Of a stretch of DNA of 64,000 nt, positions 1 through 9,350 are shown piece after piece. The position numbers were made by a program, and so were the translations under genes. The number at the start of each line of letters is the position of its first letter. The first letter of the stretch is position 1. The notes under the pieces are model-generated. The model was not told the DNA's origin. It ran no database searches and was given only the letters and a program-made list of their open reading frames with translations. The DNA is from JAXMBX01 sp046349635 (lineage in GTDB: Bacteria; Planctomycetota; Planctomycetia; Planctomycetales; Planctomycetaceae), in NCBI GenBank assembly GCA_046349635.1, contig JAXMBX010000001.1, forward strand, positions 248,001-312,000, written 5' to 3'.

Positions 1-512
1 GCAGGTCGTCCGTTCGAAACAACTCGGTTCGACCGCTTGGGAATATGGCCTCTGCTTTGAAGGCCGGAATGGTAACGCCTCCGCTCCGCACGCGGCTCAC
101 GACCAATCCGCCGTCACCTGAAAGTTCAATCCCTCCTAACCCCTACGACCTCGCGAGACGCTTAGTTTCACGGCGGGTGAATCCCTCAGTCCTCGTGTCG
201 TTGCGCGAAACACGCAATTCTTTCGACCACTCTGGTCGAATTGAGATCGCAGAGGGCCGACATTTTTCGGGTATATTCTTCTCCCTCTCGCCACCGTCTT
301 AACCCTCTGTTTTCGCTGTGCTAAATCGCGAAAATGGAGGCACGTTGCCACCCCTGGCTCTGACATTGTTTCAGCGCATTCATGCGCTCGCAATTCCATG
401 GTGATCGCTCTCGTCGGCTGACCGAGATCGATCTTTCCGCGATCAACCCCCGTTCCATTGTTTAGAGACGTTGCTCACAGGCGTCTCGCGTCTCTCCCTG
501 CGCGCTTCAATT
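1..512. other. left-edge region without a supported gene
   Basis: No frame on either strand has recognisable protein content. The only structure I see is a short perfect inverted repeat, TTCGACC at 222-228 and GGTCGAA at 234-240, with a 5-nt loop and no T-tract, so it is not a convincing terminator. The right part should carry the promoter and leader of the HD-GYP gene. Confidence 0.5.
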
Positions 513-2234
513 ATGATTGCAACAAGAACGTCAAACGATTCCGCTCCGGCAGAACAATTCCACACCGTACAGGTCAATGCCATCCGCCTGGGGGCGACTC
601 TACGGATGCCTATTTCAGATGAACGGGGAGTCCTCCTGCTCTCCGCGGGTCAGAAGATCACGACGGAGTTTTACGACCGCCTCATTGCGAGGCAGATCGA
701 ATCTCTCCGAGTCCATGAGCAGGATCTTCCATTTGTCATGGCCGGTTACGCCCAGGGGACTGCCGAAGATGGAATCCAACGCCGCTCCGGAATCGTGAAT
801 ACCGAGGAGAATCGGGGCACCCGCGCGCTCGATCGCCTGCTGCAGGATCCGAAGACTCTTTCCCTTCCGCCCCAGGGAAAACCCTTCGCCGATCAGGTGG
901 CTCCGCCACCCCGCGAAAACTACTCTGAAGAGACGCGTGAGCAGTTTATCGAGCATCAGGAGCAATCCGTCGAACACGTGCAGGATGTCTTTCACAAGCT
1001 CATCACCGGCTCCGGGCTGGATCTGAATGCCCTTTCGTCCATCACCGATCAGGCTTTGCACGATCTGACGCAGGATTGTGATCTGTTTGCATCCCTCGGC
1101 CTCAACCCTCTCTCCAGGGATTATCCCGCGCGTCACGCCCTGCATACGACAATGCTGGGAGTTTCCATCGGCATGCACCTCAATCTCGACCACACCACGC
1201 TTCGCGAACTCGCGGTCGGTTGCATGATTCATGATGCCGGCATGCTCAAGATCGATCAGCATGTCTGTCAGGCACCCCGGGAACTCAACCGTCTTGAATT
1301 TCTGGAGATCACCAAACACCCGGTCCGCATCTTCGATATGGTCCGCGAAATCGAGCAGATCTCCAACCGCTCCGCGTTCATTGCCTATCAAATGCACGAA
1401 CGGAATGACGGCTCAGGCTATCCCCGCGGACGGCAGGGAATGCAGATTCATTTTCTCTCGAAGGTCGCCGCCGTCGCGGATGTCTACTCCGCTCTCGTAA
1501 CGTCCCGCTCCCATCGTCCGGCCTTGCAACCGCATTTTGCCATCGAACGGGTCGTCGCCATGGGGAACGATGGAGTCCTCGACCCCTCCGCGATTCGAGC
1601 GTTGCTGGAAACAACCTCGATGTATCCCATCGGGTCTTATGTCCTGCTCAGTGATGACCGTGTCGCACGCACGATCCGATCCAACGGCCGCGAATTCGAT
1701 TCCCCCGTCGTCGAGGCCTGGAAACCTGGAGAGCTGAATCACCCCCCTGAGGTCATAGACCTCCTCACCGTTGATGATGTTTACATTATTTGTGCGATCC
1801 CACGGCTCGATTGCGATATTCGCCGTTACAAGTCAGAAGGGGAAAAACCGGCCAATACCGTCCTGCAACTGCTCGATCTGGTGGATCTTGCCGATCGCTG
1901 CCTTCCAGATGAAATTAAGAAGCAGCGTGCTACCCCACGCTTCAACTACCGTCAACCCGTGACCCTCTTTTATCCGCAAGAGCCCGATTCCGATCAGATG
2001 ATCGCTCGGACCTTTCAGGGGCGGGATCTTTCCCGCGGGGGAATCTCCATGATCGGGGTAAAGCTCGAGCTTCCTCGTGAAGTCATCGTGACGCTCCCCA
2101 ACTCCGAAGCGGAGCCGGTTTATTTACGCGCAGAGATCGTCCGCCAGGATCAGATCCGCGATGACTGGCACGAATATGGTCTTCGCTTCCTCAACCGAGT
2201 TCCGCCTCCTAAGACGGTCACTCAAGGCTCGTGA
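513..2234 (+). CDS. HD-GYP domain phosphodiesterase with C-terminal PilZ domain
   Basis: Probable cyclic-di-GMP phosphodiesterase and receptor in the cytosol. The middle third carries an HD-GYP domain: the metal-binding His-Asp pair sits in MIHDAGML (about residue 239) and the GYP signature appears as HERNDGSGYP (about residue 298). The last 100 residues look like PilZ, with an RATPRFNYR arginine motif and DLSRGGIS matching the D-x-S-x-x-G motif, so one chain may both bind and hydrolyse the messenger. No membrane segment or receiver domain is visible. The ATG at 513 is preferred over an in-frame TTG at 471 because the extra 14 residues look like leader; neither has a strong ribosome site. Function follows from family knowledge; catalytic activity is inferred. 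Confidence 0.85.
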   Translation: MIATRTSNDSAPAEQFHTVQVNAIRLGATLRMPISDERGVLLLSAGQKITTEFYDRLIARQIESLRVHEQDLPFVMAGYAQGTAEDGIQRRSGIVNTEENRGTRALDRLLQDPKTLSLPPQGKPFADQVAPPPRENYSEETREQFIEHQEQSVEHVQDVFHKLITGSGLDLNALSSITDQALHDLTQDCDLFASLGLNPLSRDYPARHALHTTMLGVSIGMHLNLDHTTLRELAVGCMIHDAGMLKIDQHVCQAPRELNRLEFLEITKHPVRIFDMVREIEQISNRSAFIAYQMHERNDGSGYPRGRQGMQIHFLSKVAAVADVYSALVTSRSHRPALQPHFAIERVVAMGNDGVLDPSAIRALLETTSMYPIGSYVLLSDDRVARTIRSNGREFDSPVVEAWKPGELNHPPEVIDLLTVDDVYIICAIPRLDCDIRRYKSEGEKPANTVLQLLDLVDLADRCLPDEIKKQRATPRFNYRQPVTLFYPQEPDSDQMIARTFQGRDLSRGGISMIGVKLELPREVIVTLPNSEAEPVYLRAEIVRQDQIRDDWHEYGLRFLNRVPPPKTVTQGS

Positions 2235-2250
2235 GAACCTGCCGCATACC

Positions 2251-2303
2251 CACAAGAGGCGAATTCAAATCGGTGTGGGTGGCCGGGGTCGAGCAACCCG
2301 AGC
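2251..2303. repeat. intergenic palindromic repeat, beta and epsilon modules
   Basis: It starts with a 20-nt block, ACAAGAGGCGAATTCAAATC, that recurs at 52782 and, with one change, near 57491. It is followed by a GGCCGGGG...CCCCGGA hairpin-forming block that resembles the one at 43789-43818. It lies just after the HD-GYP stop and before the end of the convergent acetyltransferase gene. Confidence 0.6.
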
Positions 2304-2317
2304 CCCGGATTAAAGAA

Positions 2318-2884
2318 CTATGTTTCGGGATCAAATTGTTCGCGTCTGATTTCGTACAACAGATGTGTTCGCAGGGGGCTCCCTTCCGAGACAGAGGGAT
2401 GCTCAAACACCCACGCTGGCTCATGACGCATTCCGATCCGTTGCATCACCCGTTGTGAACGGACATTCGGAATGGACGTGAAGCTGACGATCTTTTCCAG
2501 GTGCACGGCTTCAAATCCATACGCCAGCGCCCGTCGTGCCGCTTCGCTGGCGAATCCCTGCCCCCAGGCCTCAAAGGCCAGCCGCCACCCGATTTCCACG
2601 CAGGGCGTAAACCACTCTTCGAACCGGGGGACATTCAAGCCCGTAAACCCGATGAATTCGCCGTTGTCCTTCCGTTCCAGTGCCCATAGGCCAAATCCCT
2701 GCTCCGCGAATCTCTGGCCGATGCGCTCGATCATCGCATCGCTCTCTTCCCGCGACACCAGGCTGGGAAAATGTTCCATGACGTGCGGATCCGCGTTCAT
2801 TCGGGCAAACGGTTCCCGATCCTCGTCGCGCCATCCCCGCATCCATAGCCGCGCAGTTTCGAATTCAGGAACACCCAATGACAT
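2318..2884 (-). CDS. GNAT family N-acetyltransferase (RimJ/RimL type)
   Basis: Transfers an acetyl group from acetyl-CoA to an amine; the substrate is not predictable from sequence. The N-terminus matches the RimJ-like pattern (FETARLWMRGW followed by DEDREPFARMN), and the acetyl-CoA-binding region is visible as EIGWRLAFEAWGQGFASEA, about residues 95-113. The 188-residue length is normal for the family. An AGGAAGAG purine run lies directly upstream of the ATG. The gene stands alone, convergent with the HD-GYP gene and separated from it by a palindromic repeat. Relatives include ribosomal-protein acetylases and resistance-like enzymes, so no specific role is claimed. Confidence 0.88.
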   Translation of the reverse strand: MSLGVPEFETARLWMRGWRDEDREPFARMNADPHVMEHFPSLVSREESDAMIERIGQRFAEQGFGLWALERKDNGEFIGFTGLNVPRFEEWFTPCVEIGWRLAFEAWGQGFASEAARRALAYGFEAVHLEKIVSFTSIPNVRSQRVMQRIGMRHEPAWVFEHPSVSEGSPLRTHLLYEIRREQFDPET

Positions 2885-3166
2885 CTCTTCCTCTCAAAAA
2901 ATTCGTCCCGTTGCTTCAGTCCGTCAGAGGATAAGTTAACAATTACTCCTCTGAAGTAGGGCGATCAGTAGGACAGAGCCTGTTCGCTCATGGTTCGCCT
3001 TGGTTTCTCGGCGATCAATGGCCGGATTGCTTTCCAGGGAATGAGAAGAAAAGCGTTTCAAAACGCGACAGAAGCAATGTCCGATTCGGAGTTCAGAGCG
3101 GGCGAAACTGCATAAACTTTAACGCGCACTGTCTTCGACCATCTGTCGCTCATCGATGACAGACAA

Positions 3167-3454
3167 TCAGTGGCTGTGACGCGCCTGTCGGGCGAGTTGG
3201 GCCGCGTGTCGCCGTTCCACCCGCGCAATCACCCGGGCGATCTTTCGTTCCCGTTCGTGGGGAATTAAAAACGAATTGGCCCCGTGAAACAGCAGTCCCA
3301 GCCCCCACCAGACCGCCACCCACATGAACCACAGGTGATCCGGATTCCGGTTGAAATTCAGTGTTGCCAACGCCGAAATGACGATGACATACACCCCCAG
3401 ATGAATTCCAAAACCCCGATTGACCCGTCGTTCTGCTTCGGCACGCGTAATCAT
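3167..3454 (-). CDS. small 2TM-domain membrane protein
   Basis: A short inner-membrane protein of about 95 residues. It has a charged N-terminus (MITRAEAERRVNR), two hydrophobic helices with a short loop (around GVYVIVISALATLNF and WVAVWWGLGLLFHG), and a basic, helical C-terminal tail. This arrangement matches the 2TM domain family, often found attached to histidine kinases or as a stand-alone protein of unknown role. The ATG at 3454 is chosen because GGGAG lies six bases upstream; a longer frame starting at 3505 lacks that. It is followed by about 280 bases with no gene. Function unknown. Confidence 0.72.
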   Translation of the reverse strand: MITRAEAERRVNRGFGIHLGVYVIVISALATLNFNRNPDHLWFMWVAVWWGLGLLFHGANSFLIPHERERKIARVIARVERRHAAQLARQARHSH

Positions 3455-3560
3455 GGCTGGCTCCCACGGTTTGCAGTTTCGTTCTCGCTCTTCAGGAACA
3501 ACCATGCAAACCCCGCGCCAAATGCTGCTGGACTCTTAGCCGCCGACGAATCCCGCGTCT

Positions 3561-3776
3561 TCATTTCCTTGATTCTTCATCTGTTTCTATCTCGTTCCTC
3601 GTAGGATCCTTCCGCAACCCCACCGCAATGCTGAACATGAACGACAGAATGATCGTGGCGGGCAAGAGATAGAACGCATGGACAAACGTTCGATAATGGA
3701 TGATTGCTTCAAATACCAGCCCTGCACAGATCAGAAGCGCCAACCCCAGCCAGCACTGCAATCGGGCATTTGACAT
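3561..3776 (-). CDS. small two-helix membrane protein, unknown function
   Basis: A 71-residue protein with two clear membrane helices (around LGLALLICAGLVFEAII and FYLLPATIILSFMFSIAVG) and a charged C-terminal tail rich in Glu and Arg. I do not recognise the family. It lies about 106 bases upstream of the 2TM-domain gene on the same strand, so the two may be co-transcribed. It is short but its membrane-protein character is strong and the codons look native. Confidence 0.55.
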   Translation of the reverse strand: MSNARLQCWLGLALLICAGLVFEAIIHYRTFVHAFYLLPATIILSFMFSIAVGLRKDPTRNEIETDEESRK

Positions 3777-3836
3777 GGGGCTCTCTCATGGCAGAAAATC
3801 CTCGCGAGAGATTCTAGTCTCCAGTCAAGCGATCAG

Positions 3837-4403
3837 TCACCACGCCCGCTCTGCGACCCCGTCCACCTGCACTTCGAAAAACCAGCGCACCCGGCTTAAT
3901 TCCCGCATCGCCTGCCGGCTGAAATCGGTCCGCTGCACTTCCCGAAACTTCATGTATCCCCATAACGGCACTTCGGCATCCCGGTAATCCCGCACCGCAA
4001 TCGTCCGCCGTTCCAACGCCGCCGTCACCCGGTCCGACAATTCTCCCGCCAGCCCCAGGTCCGTCCGCGAACGGGACCAGCAACTCACCCGCAATCGGCA
4101 CTTCAAGAAGTTCTGCTCCGAGGGACGACGGCGGGGCAAGCCGTCCACCATGCTCAACTGCATCTCCAGATACGTCTCCGCGGAATCACTCGCGGGAGGA
4201 AACGTCCGGACTTCAAGCCCCCATTGATCCCCCACCTCCCCCTGCAGCCACGCCGCGAGCGACCCGACCAGCATCTGGTACGCCAACCCGCTGACCGGCG
4301 CAGGGGGAGGTCCCTCGGTACCCCGCAATACAAACGGCGGCAGCAGCCAGCAGCCGGCATCGCGCGCCGAAATCTCTCCATCAATCACGCCAAACAGATT
4401 CAC
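3837..4403 (-). CDS. phage-structural-like protein (last gene of three)
   Basis: A 188-residue protein of unrecognised family. It is soluble-looking, without signal peptide or membrane helix, and its central part (AYQMLVGSLAAWLQGEVG and ELSDRVTAALERR) has the mixed helix/strand character of small tail-completion or neck proteins. Its ATG overlaps the stop of the 487-residue gene by four bases (4400-4403), so the two are translationally coupled. The placement after two fibre-like genes is the main reason for the phage-like reading; function is an inference. Confidence 0.55.
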   Translation of the reverse strand: MNLFGVIDGEISARDAGCWLLPPFVLRGTEGPPPAPVSGLAYQMLVGSLAAWLQGEVGDQWGLEVRTFPPASDSAETYLEMQLSMVDGLPRRRPSEQNFLKCRLRVSCWSRSRTDLGLAGELSDRVTAALERRTIAVRDYRDAEVPLWGYMKFREVQRTDFSRQAMRELSRVRWFFEVQVDGVAERAW

Positions 4404-5863
4404 ACCGCCGCTCCTCGTGTCTGGGTTGTTCCGTCATCCTGCACCGACTGCGTCGTCAACACGCTCGTCCCATCCTCCGCGAAGAGCGTCAATTCTCCCT
4501 CCGCTAGCGTCACCTTCGAGAAGAAGAACCGCCACAACTGGTCGAGTCGTCCCAGAACTCCCGTCGCCGGTCCGGTTCCCACGGACGGAACGGCGAACTT
4601 CGCATCGGTCAGCGCGCCATTCGCAATTGTCGCGGAGGAAATCCCATTGGCGGGCAACGCCATCGTCGAGCCGACCGCCGCCGGTTCATCCGGAATCAGA
4701 TCGGTCCGCGCTTTGACGCTTTGCACGCTCGCTTCCAAAGCCAGGCCGGAAACATCCTGCTGTTCCCAACTTCCTGATCCGTGTGCTGCGCTCAACGCGG
4801 TGTTGATGTCCGTCGGCGAGTAGGCCACGAAATCGGAGTCTGCCAGCCGCGACGACACGGCCGCATCCAGGAACTCCCCGAAACTCCCCGTCGTGGCATG
4901 TCCGCTCCGGTCCTGATCCCACACCGCCGCTGCCACGGTCGCCGCCGAGGGGGCCGATCCACCTCCACTGACGGAAGAGACATCCGCATCCAGATGATCC
5001 AGCTTCGCGGCCCGTCCATTCGTCCAGTCGGCTGTCGACAAGGCCGTTGCTGCAGCCGCCCGCGTGGAGACTGCTGCATCCAGGGCATCGATGATCTGTT
5101 TTCCGATGCTCCCGGTCGCGGAAATGTCCGACGTCAGGAATTCCCAGATCTGTTGCCGTCCGTTGAACGCAATCGACACTCCCCCCGCATTCGGATTGAG
5201 CTGCCGTATCCCGGTTCCGATGACGATCAGCCCGCCGTTTGTGTCCGCCGCCGCGCTCGGCAGGCTGTTGACCGTTCCGGTGGGACTCGCCACGTCGAAG
5301 AAATGGGTGTATCCCCCCGCCAACTGTCCCGCCGACGATTCCGTCACGGCCGTGCCGAGAACCTTGCGCAGGTCCGCCTGCGCGACTCCATTGGAAAGGG
5401 CCAGTTGATTGGTTCCGCTCCCCACCGTCGGCAAGGCCCCCGCCGTCGGCGCCGTGAGTCCCGCCAGCCCTGTCAGCCCCAGGTTCGCATCCGTCGGGTC
5501 ATACGTGACCAGTTGGATCTCGATCGGCAGGGGAGCCATGTTCGTGGCCCCTTTGAGCAGCATCACGGCCCAGTAAGCTCCGCTCGCCAGGACCGCATCC
5601 GGAATCCCGATCTCGTACCACCCCGGCAGATTCGTGGCGTCGACTTCCTTGAACCCGCCGCTCGTCCAAGTCCCGCGCGTCGCGGTCGCGAGCGTCACCT
5701 GCGTCCCGCCGTTGTTCCCCGCGTCTTCGCGCCAGTAATACCACGCGAGCCCGGAGGCGTTGTATGTCAGTCCCGTCAGCCCCGCTCCCGTCGTGGAAGA
5801 ACTGTCGGCGATGAACACCGCCATCCGCTTCGACGTGCTCCCCTTCTTAAGGATCTGTTTCAT
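4400..5863 (-). CDS. phage fibre-like repetitive structural protein
   Basis: A 487-residue protein whose first 150 residues (TGLTYNASGLAWYYWRED, later WYEIGIPDAVLASGAYWAVM) form a beta-rich domain of a kind common in phage-encoded tail or head-fibre proteins. The rest is Ala/Ser/Thr/Asp-rich, with repeated short patterns such as TALSTADWTNGRAAKLD and SAATVAAAVWDQD that suggest a fibrous shaft. No signal peptide. It starts three bases after the stop of the upstream 193-residue gene and overlaps the next gene by four bases, so the three form one transcript. No terminase, portal or capsid gene accompanies them here. The exact role is unknown. Confidence 0.6.
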   Translation of the reverse strand: MKQILKKGSTSKRMAVFIADSSSTTGAGLTGLTYNASGLAWYYWREDAGNNGGTQVTLATATRGTWTSGGFKEVDATNLPGWYEIGIPDAVLASGAYWAVMLLKGATNMAPLPIEIQLVTYDPTDANLGLTGLAGLTAPTAGALPTVGSGTNQLALSNGVAQADLRKVLGTAVTESSAGQLAGGYTHFFDVASPTGTVNSLPSAAADTNGGLIVIGTGIRQLNPNAGGVSIAFNGRQQIWEFLTSDISATGSIGKQIIDALDAAVSTRAAAATALSTADWTNGRAAKLDHLDADVSSVSGGGSAPSAATVAAAVWDQDRSGHATTGSFGEFLDAAVSSRLADSDFVAYSPTDINTALSAAHGSGSWEQQDVSGLALEASVQSVKARTDLIPDEPAAVGSTMALPANGISSATIANGALTDAKFAVPSVGTGPATGVLGRLDQLWRFFFSKVTLAEGELTLFAEDGTSVLTTQSVQDDGTTQTRGAAV

Positions 5864-5866
5864 CGT

Positions 5867-6448
5867 TCAATCCAGCCTGTTGAATTCCTTGCCGTTTCTG
5901 GTCAGACCATTGAGACACGAAACCGCGAACACACCCCCTGCAGGGGGGGTATAGGTCACCGTGCAACGGATGTGGTCGATCCGCCCCTCTGCATTCGTGT
6001 TCTGCCCCACCGATTCCGCCGCCTGGATTCGGATTCCAAATCCGGAGTGATTGATGTCGTTCGCGGTCCAGGTCGTGCCGAGCAGGTTCGCCGCGCCGCC
6101 GTAGCTCGCATAGGCGAACGTCGTCCCCCATTCGCTTGCGGACTTCAAATCGCTCCCGACCGCCGTGCCCGCTTTCAGCGCTTTCACGAGTTTGTCGTAG
6201 ATGTTGTCCGCCGCGGCCGCCTCACGTTTCCGGACCTCAAACAGGATGCCGTTGATCGTGGATCCCGCCGGAATGGAAAACCCGAAACCGGTTATGTCCA
6301 GGTATTCCGAGTCGCCGGACGACTCCGCATCGAATCCGGTGTAATTGCTGTCCGAAGTGAACACATTCCCCGGGTTGATCCAGAAGGATGTCCCCGCCGC
6401 CGGGCTACTCACGCTGCTCCCCGGATTATTCGGCCCCTGGCTGCTCAT
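5867..6448 (-). CDS. phage-structural-like beta-rich protein (first gene of three)
   Basis: A 193-residue protein rich in Gly, Ser, Thr and Asn, with beta-sandwich-like segments (YLDITGFGFSIPAGSTING, NAEGRIDHIRCTVTYTPP). The ATG at 6448 is chosen over an upstream frame start at 6547 because GAGGAG lies nine bases before it and the extra residues look non-coding. The content resembles secreted or virion beta-structures, but there is no signal peptide, which fits a cytoplasmic assembly product. It heads a tightly packed three-gene operon. Family not recognised. Confidence 0.58.
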   Translation of the reverse strand: MSSQGPNNPGSSVSSPAAGTSFWINPGNVFTSDSNYTGFDAESSGDSEYLDITGFGFSIPAGSTINGILFEVRKREAAAADNIYDKLVKALKAGTAVGSDLKSASEWGTTFAYASYGGAANLLGTTWTANDINHSGFGIRIQAAESVGQNTNAEGRIDHIRCTVTYTPPAGGVFAVSCLNGLTRNGKEFNRLD

Positions 6449-6686
6449 CGATGTCCGCTCCTCAGATTTCCCGCAAACGTTGCCCCTCTGTAATCCCCCG
6501 TGACGGTTCGCGCTCCCCCGTTTTCCGCACGCCGACGGGGTGGCCAAACAGGCCGATTTTCCGCAACGTTCTGCCCGCGCAACCGTTTAAAACTTCGTAG
6601 CACAACGGGTTAAACGCTGTTACGATGAAGGTTCGATAACCTTTCTCGGCGCGCTGTCACGGCGGTGATCCTGCGGATTTTCAGGC

Positions 6687-7471
6687 ATGAACACGGAACT
6701 TTTCGGCGAAAAAGAACGGGACGGGATGCGTGCCGCCGGACGGTTCAATGCCCAGTTGATGGACTATCTCCGTCCGCATGTCAAAGCCGGCGTCACCACC
6801 GAGACTCTCGACAAGCTGGCGTATGACTACACGCTCCAGCATGGACACAAGCCCGCCTGCCTCGGCTACAAGGGCTATCCCAAAACGATCTGCACCAGCG
6901 TCAACGAAGTGGTGTGCCACGGCATCCCCGATGACTACGCCCTGCAGGACGGGGATATCGTCAATGTGGATATCACCACTATTGTCGACGGCTACTACGG
7001 CGATCAGTCGGAGACGTTCCTCATCGGCAAGGTCTCCGACCTCGCGCGGCAGTTGACGCAAGTGACGTTTGAGTGTCTGTACATCGGCATCGACGCCATC
7101 AACCCTTCGGCAAGGTGATCGACATCGGACGCGCGATTCAGCGGCATGCCCAGGCGCAAGGGTTCTCCGTGGTTCGGGAGTTCCAGGGTCACGGGATCGG
7201 GCGGCATTTCCATCTCGACCCGGGGATCCCGCATTACGCCAGCCGGGATGCGGCGCGACACACGATCCTCCCCGGGATGTGTTTCACGATTGAGCCGATG
7301 ATCAACGTCGGAACGTGGCACACGGAACTCGATACGCGCGACGGCTGGACGGTCCGGACTGCCGACCGCATGCTGACTGCGCAGTTCGAACACACGCTGC
7401 TGATGACGGAAAAGGGGCCCGAGATCCTGACTCTCACCAAGGACGGCCCGCAGCGGGGATTCACGTTTTAA
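6687..7471 (+). CDS. map: methionine aminopeptidase type I (frame interrupted)
   Basis: Removes the initiator methionine from nascent proteins in the cytosol using a di-metal centre. All five metal ligands are readable across two frames: Asp in DGDIVNVDIT, Asp in GDQSETF, His in HGIGRHFH, Glu in FTIEPMIN and Glu in QFEHT, along with the substrate His in VCHGIP. The frame shifts once near 7103-7110, where AINP should run directly into GKVIDIGRAIQ; adding one base restores a normal protein of about 260 residues. The enzyme is normally essential, so a consensus error is more likely than a real pseudogene. It has no tight operon partner: a 48-base gap with a broken signal-peptide start follows. 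Confidence 0.85.
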
Positions 7472-7505
7472 GTTTTCTGGATTAAGCGACTCAATCGAGG
7501 GGATC

Positions 7506-8859
7506 ATGATGCGGATTGCGGCAGCCGCGGCGATGATGTTCAGGCGTTTGTGTTTCATCGGCTCTTTATTGAACCTGTGCAGCCCACGAAGGGCATGACC
7601 ACAAGCCGTTGAAATACACCGATGAGGCCGCGTCCAAGCCGACGCCGCGCCCCGACCGGATCATTCTCACCTGGACTGGCGACCCCGCGACGACGCAGGC
7701 GGTCACGTGGCGGACCGACATGTCCCCTCCCAAGGCCTGGGCGCAGATTGCCGTAGCGGAGGATGGACCGCTCTTCACCAAGAAAGCAAAGGACGTCGAG
7801 GCCACAACTCAGGTGCTGAAAAGCGACCTGAACGAAGCGAAATACCACACGGTCCAGTTCACCGGCCTGACTCCGAAAACGAAGTATGTCTACCGCGTCG
7901 GCGACGGCGAGAACTGGAGCGAATGGTTCCACTTCCAGACCACCAGCGACCAGCCCGAGCCATTTTCGTTCGTTTATTTCGGCGATGCCCAGAACGATGT
8001 TCGCTCGATGTGGTCCCGCATCGTCCGCGAGGCCCATTCCGATGCTCCCAAGGCCAAGTTTCTGTTGCACGCCGGTGATCTGATCAATCGTGCGAACCGG
8101 GATGTCGAATGGGGCGAGTGGTTCTCGGCAGGGGGCTGGCTGAACGGCATGATTCCGAATGTCCCGACCCCGGGAAACCATGAGTACGAACGGGACGCGG
8201 TGGAGAAGACGAAGTTCGGGCTGTCCCGCCACTGGCGGCCGCAGTTCGCACTTCCCGAGCATGGTCCGGAAGGACTGCAGGAGACGGTCTACACTTTCGA
8301 CATTCAGGGGGTCCGGATTGTCTCGTTGAACTCGAACGAGAAGCACGCCGAGCAGGTTCCCTGGCTGGAGAAGGTGCTCGCGAACAACCCCCAGAAGTGG
8401 ACGATCGTGACCTATCACCACCCGATCTATTCCGCCTCGAAGCGGGAGGACAACGCGATCCTGCAGAAGTATTGGCAGCCGGTGTTCGACAAGTATCATG
8501 TCGACCTGGTGCTGCAGGGGCATGACCACAGCTACGCGCGGACGGATATCCGTCGGACAGACAACCTGCCGACGGGGGCCAACGTGCAGGATCCGCAATC
8601 GGGGGCGGTGTATGTGGTCTCGGTGAGCGGGCCGAAGATGTATCCGCTGGGTGGCCACAGCTTCGTGAAGCGCGAGGCGGAGGACACGCAGTTGTACCAG
8701 ATCATTTCGATTGACGGGGACAGCCTGAAGTACGAAGCCCGGACCGCGAAGGGGACTTTATACGACGGCTTCACGTTGAAGAAACGCCCCGGTCAGCAGA
8801 ACGAACTGATCGAGCAGATCCCGAACGTTCCCGAAAACCGCCGCACGCCGAAGAAGTGA
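7506..8859 (+). CDS. purple-acid-phosphatase-like metallophosphoesterase, secreted (frame interrupted)
   Basis: Exported phosphoesterase, probably periplasmic. The start at 7506 gives a signal-peptide-like segment (around MFRRLCFIGSLL), after which the frame shifts between 7573 and 7595 into the long reading frame, beginning AAHEGHDHKP. Residues to about 120 form a fibronectin-like purple acid phosphatase N-terminal domain (ILTWTGDPATTQAVTWRTD). The catalytic domain has the metallophosphoesterase motif order: YFGDAQND, HAGDLINR, PGNHEYE, VTYHHPIY and QGHDHSYAR. The length fits the family. An uninterrupted alternative would start at TTG 7609 without any export signal, which is less likely. The phosphate substrate is not predictable. 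Confidence 0.85.
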
Positions 8860-8899
8860 TGTGCGTTTTTTAACTGTCTTTCGAGCTTTATACCAGGGG

Positions 8900-9350
8900 A
8901 GAGGACAAGGGGGAATCATGCTGTTCGCGGACCGATCCACAGTTCAGTGTCGACAGGAACCTCATCCAGAGAAGTCGACGTTGGTGTCGAGGATCAAGCC
9001 GCCGAATTGGCATAAGGTTTCTCCAGAATCTTAGGAGTTCCTCCTCAGGGACTTCGGGGATGAACCGTTTTTGACATGCGTGACGGTTTTTGTCCTGTCC
9101 CGGCGAACCAGATGCACCGGATTCCGCCGAATCCTCCAGCCGCCGGGCCCAAAGATAATGATCTGTCCATTGAGCTCAATCGCTCGATGCGACCTGCAAG
9201 AATGACGGGTTCAAAGGCCAGGCTTGTCCGGGAAGAAGTATTTGTGAAGTCGGCGAGCGGACCAGTAGTAGTGGATTCTGATCTGGAGATCGGCCTCCTC
9301 CTCTCCTCAGGGGTGCGACAATGGTATGAACCGCCATGGATATAGAGCAT
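8900..9350 (-). pseudogene. broken copy A of a tandem paralogous unknown gene
   Basis: No single frame is open, but joining frames on the minus strand yields a protein-like path that closely matches copy B upstream. Shared pieces are HYYWSARRLHKYFFPDKP (B: HAYWCARRLHEHFFPDKP), FEPVILAGRIER (B: FEPVISAGKIDR), NPVHLVRRD (B: NPIHLVRPD) and GLILDTNVDFS (B: GYLFDTNITSA). Conservation at the protein level across shifting frames implies that both were genes. I do not know the family. Ends are approximate. The breaks may be sequencing indels or real decay. Confidence 0.5.

Noticed and set aside
3837..6448. Intact prophage
   Set aside because: Only three structural-like genes are present; no integrase, attachment repeats, terminase, portal or capsid gene is in the window.
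4781..6493. A 570-codon open frame on the plus strand
   Set aside because: It lies opposite the phage-like cassette, is extremely Arg/Pro-rich, spans two genes and lacks any domain; a shadow.
7555..8658. A 367-codon minus-strand frame
   Set aside because: It is antisense to the metallophosphoesterase, whose motifs are all on the plus strand.
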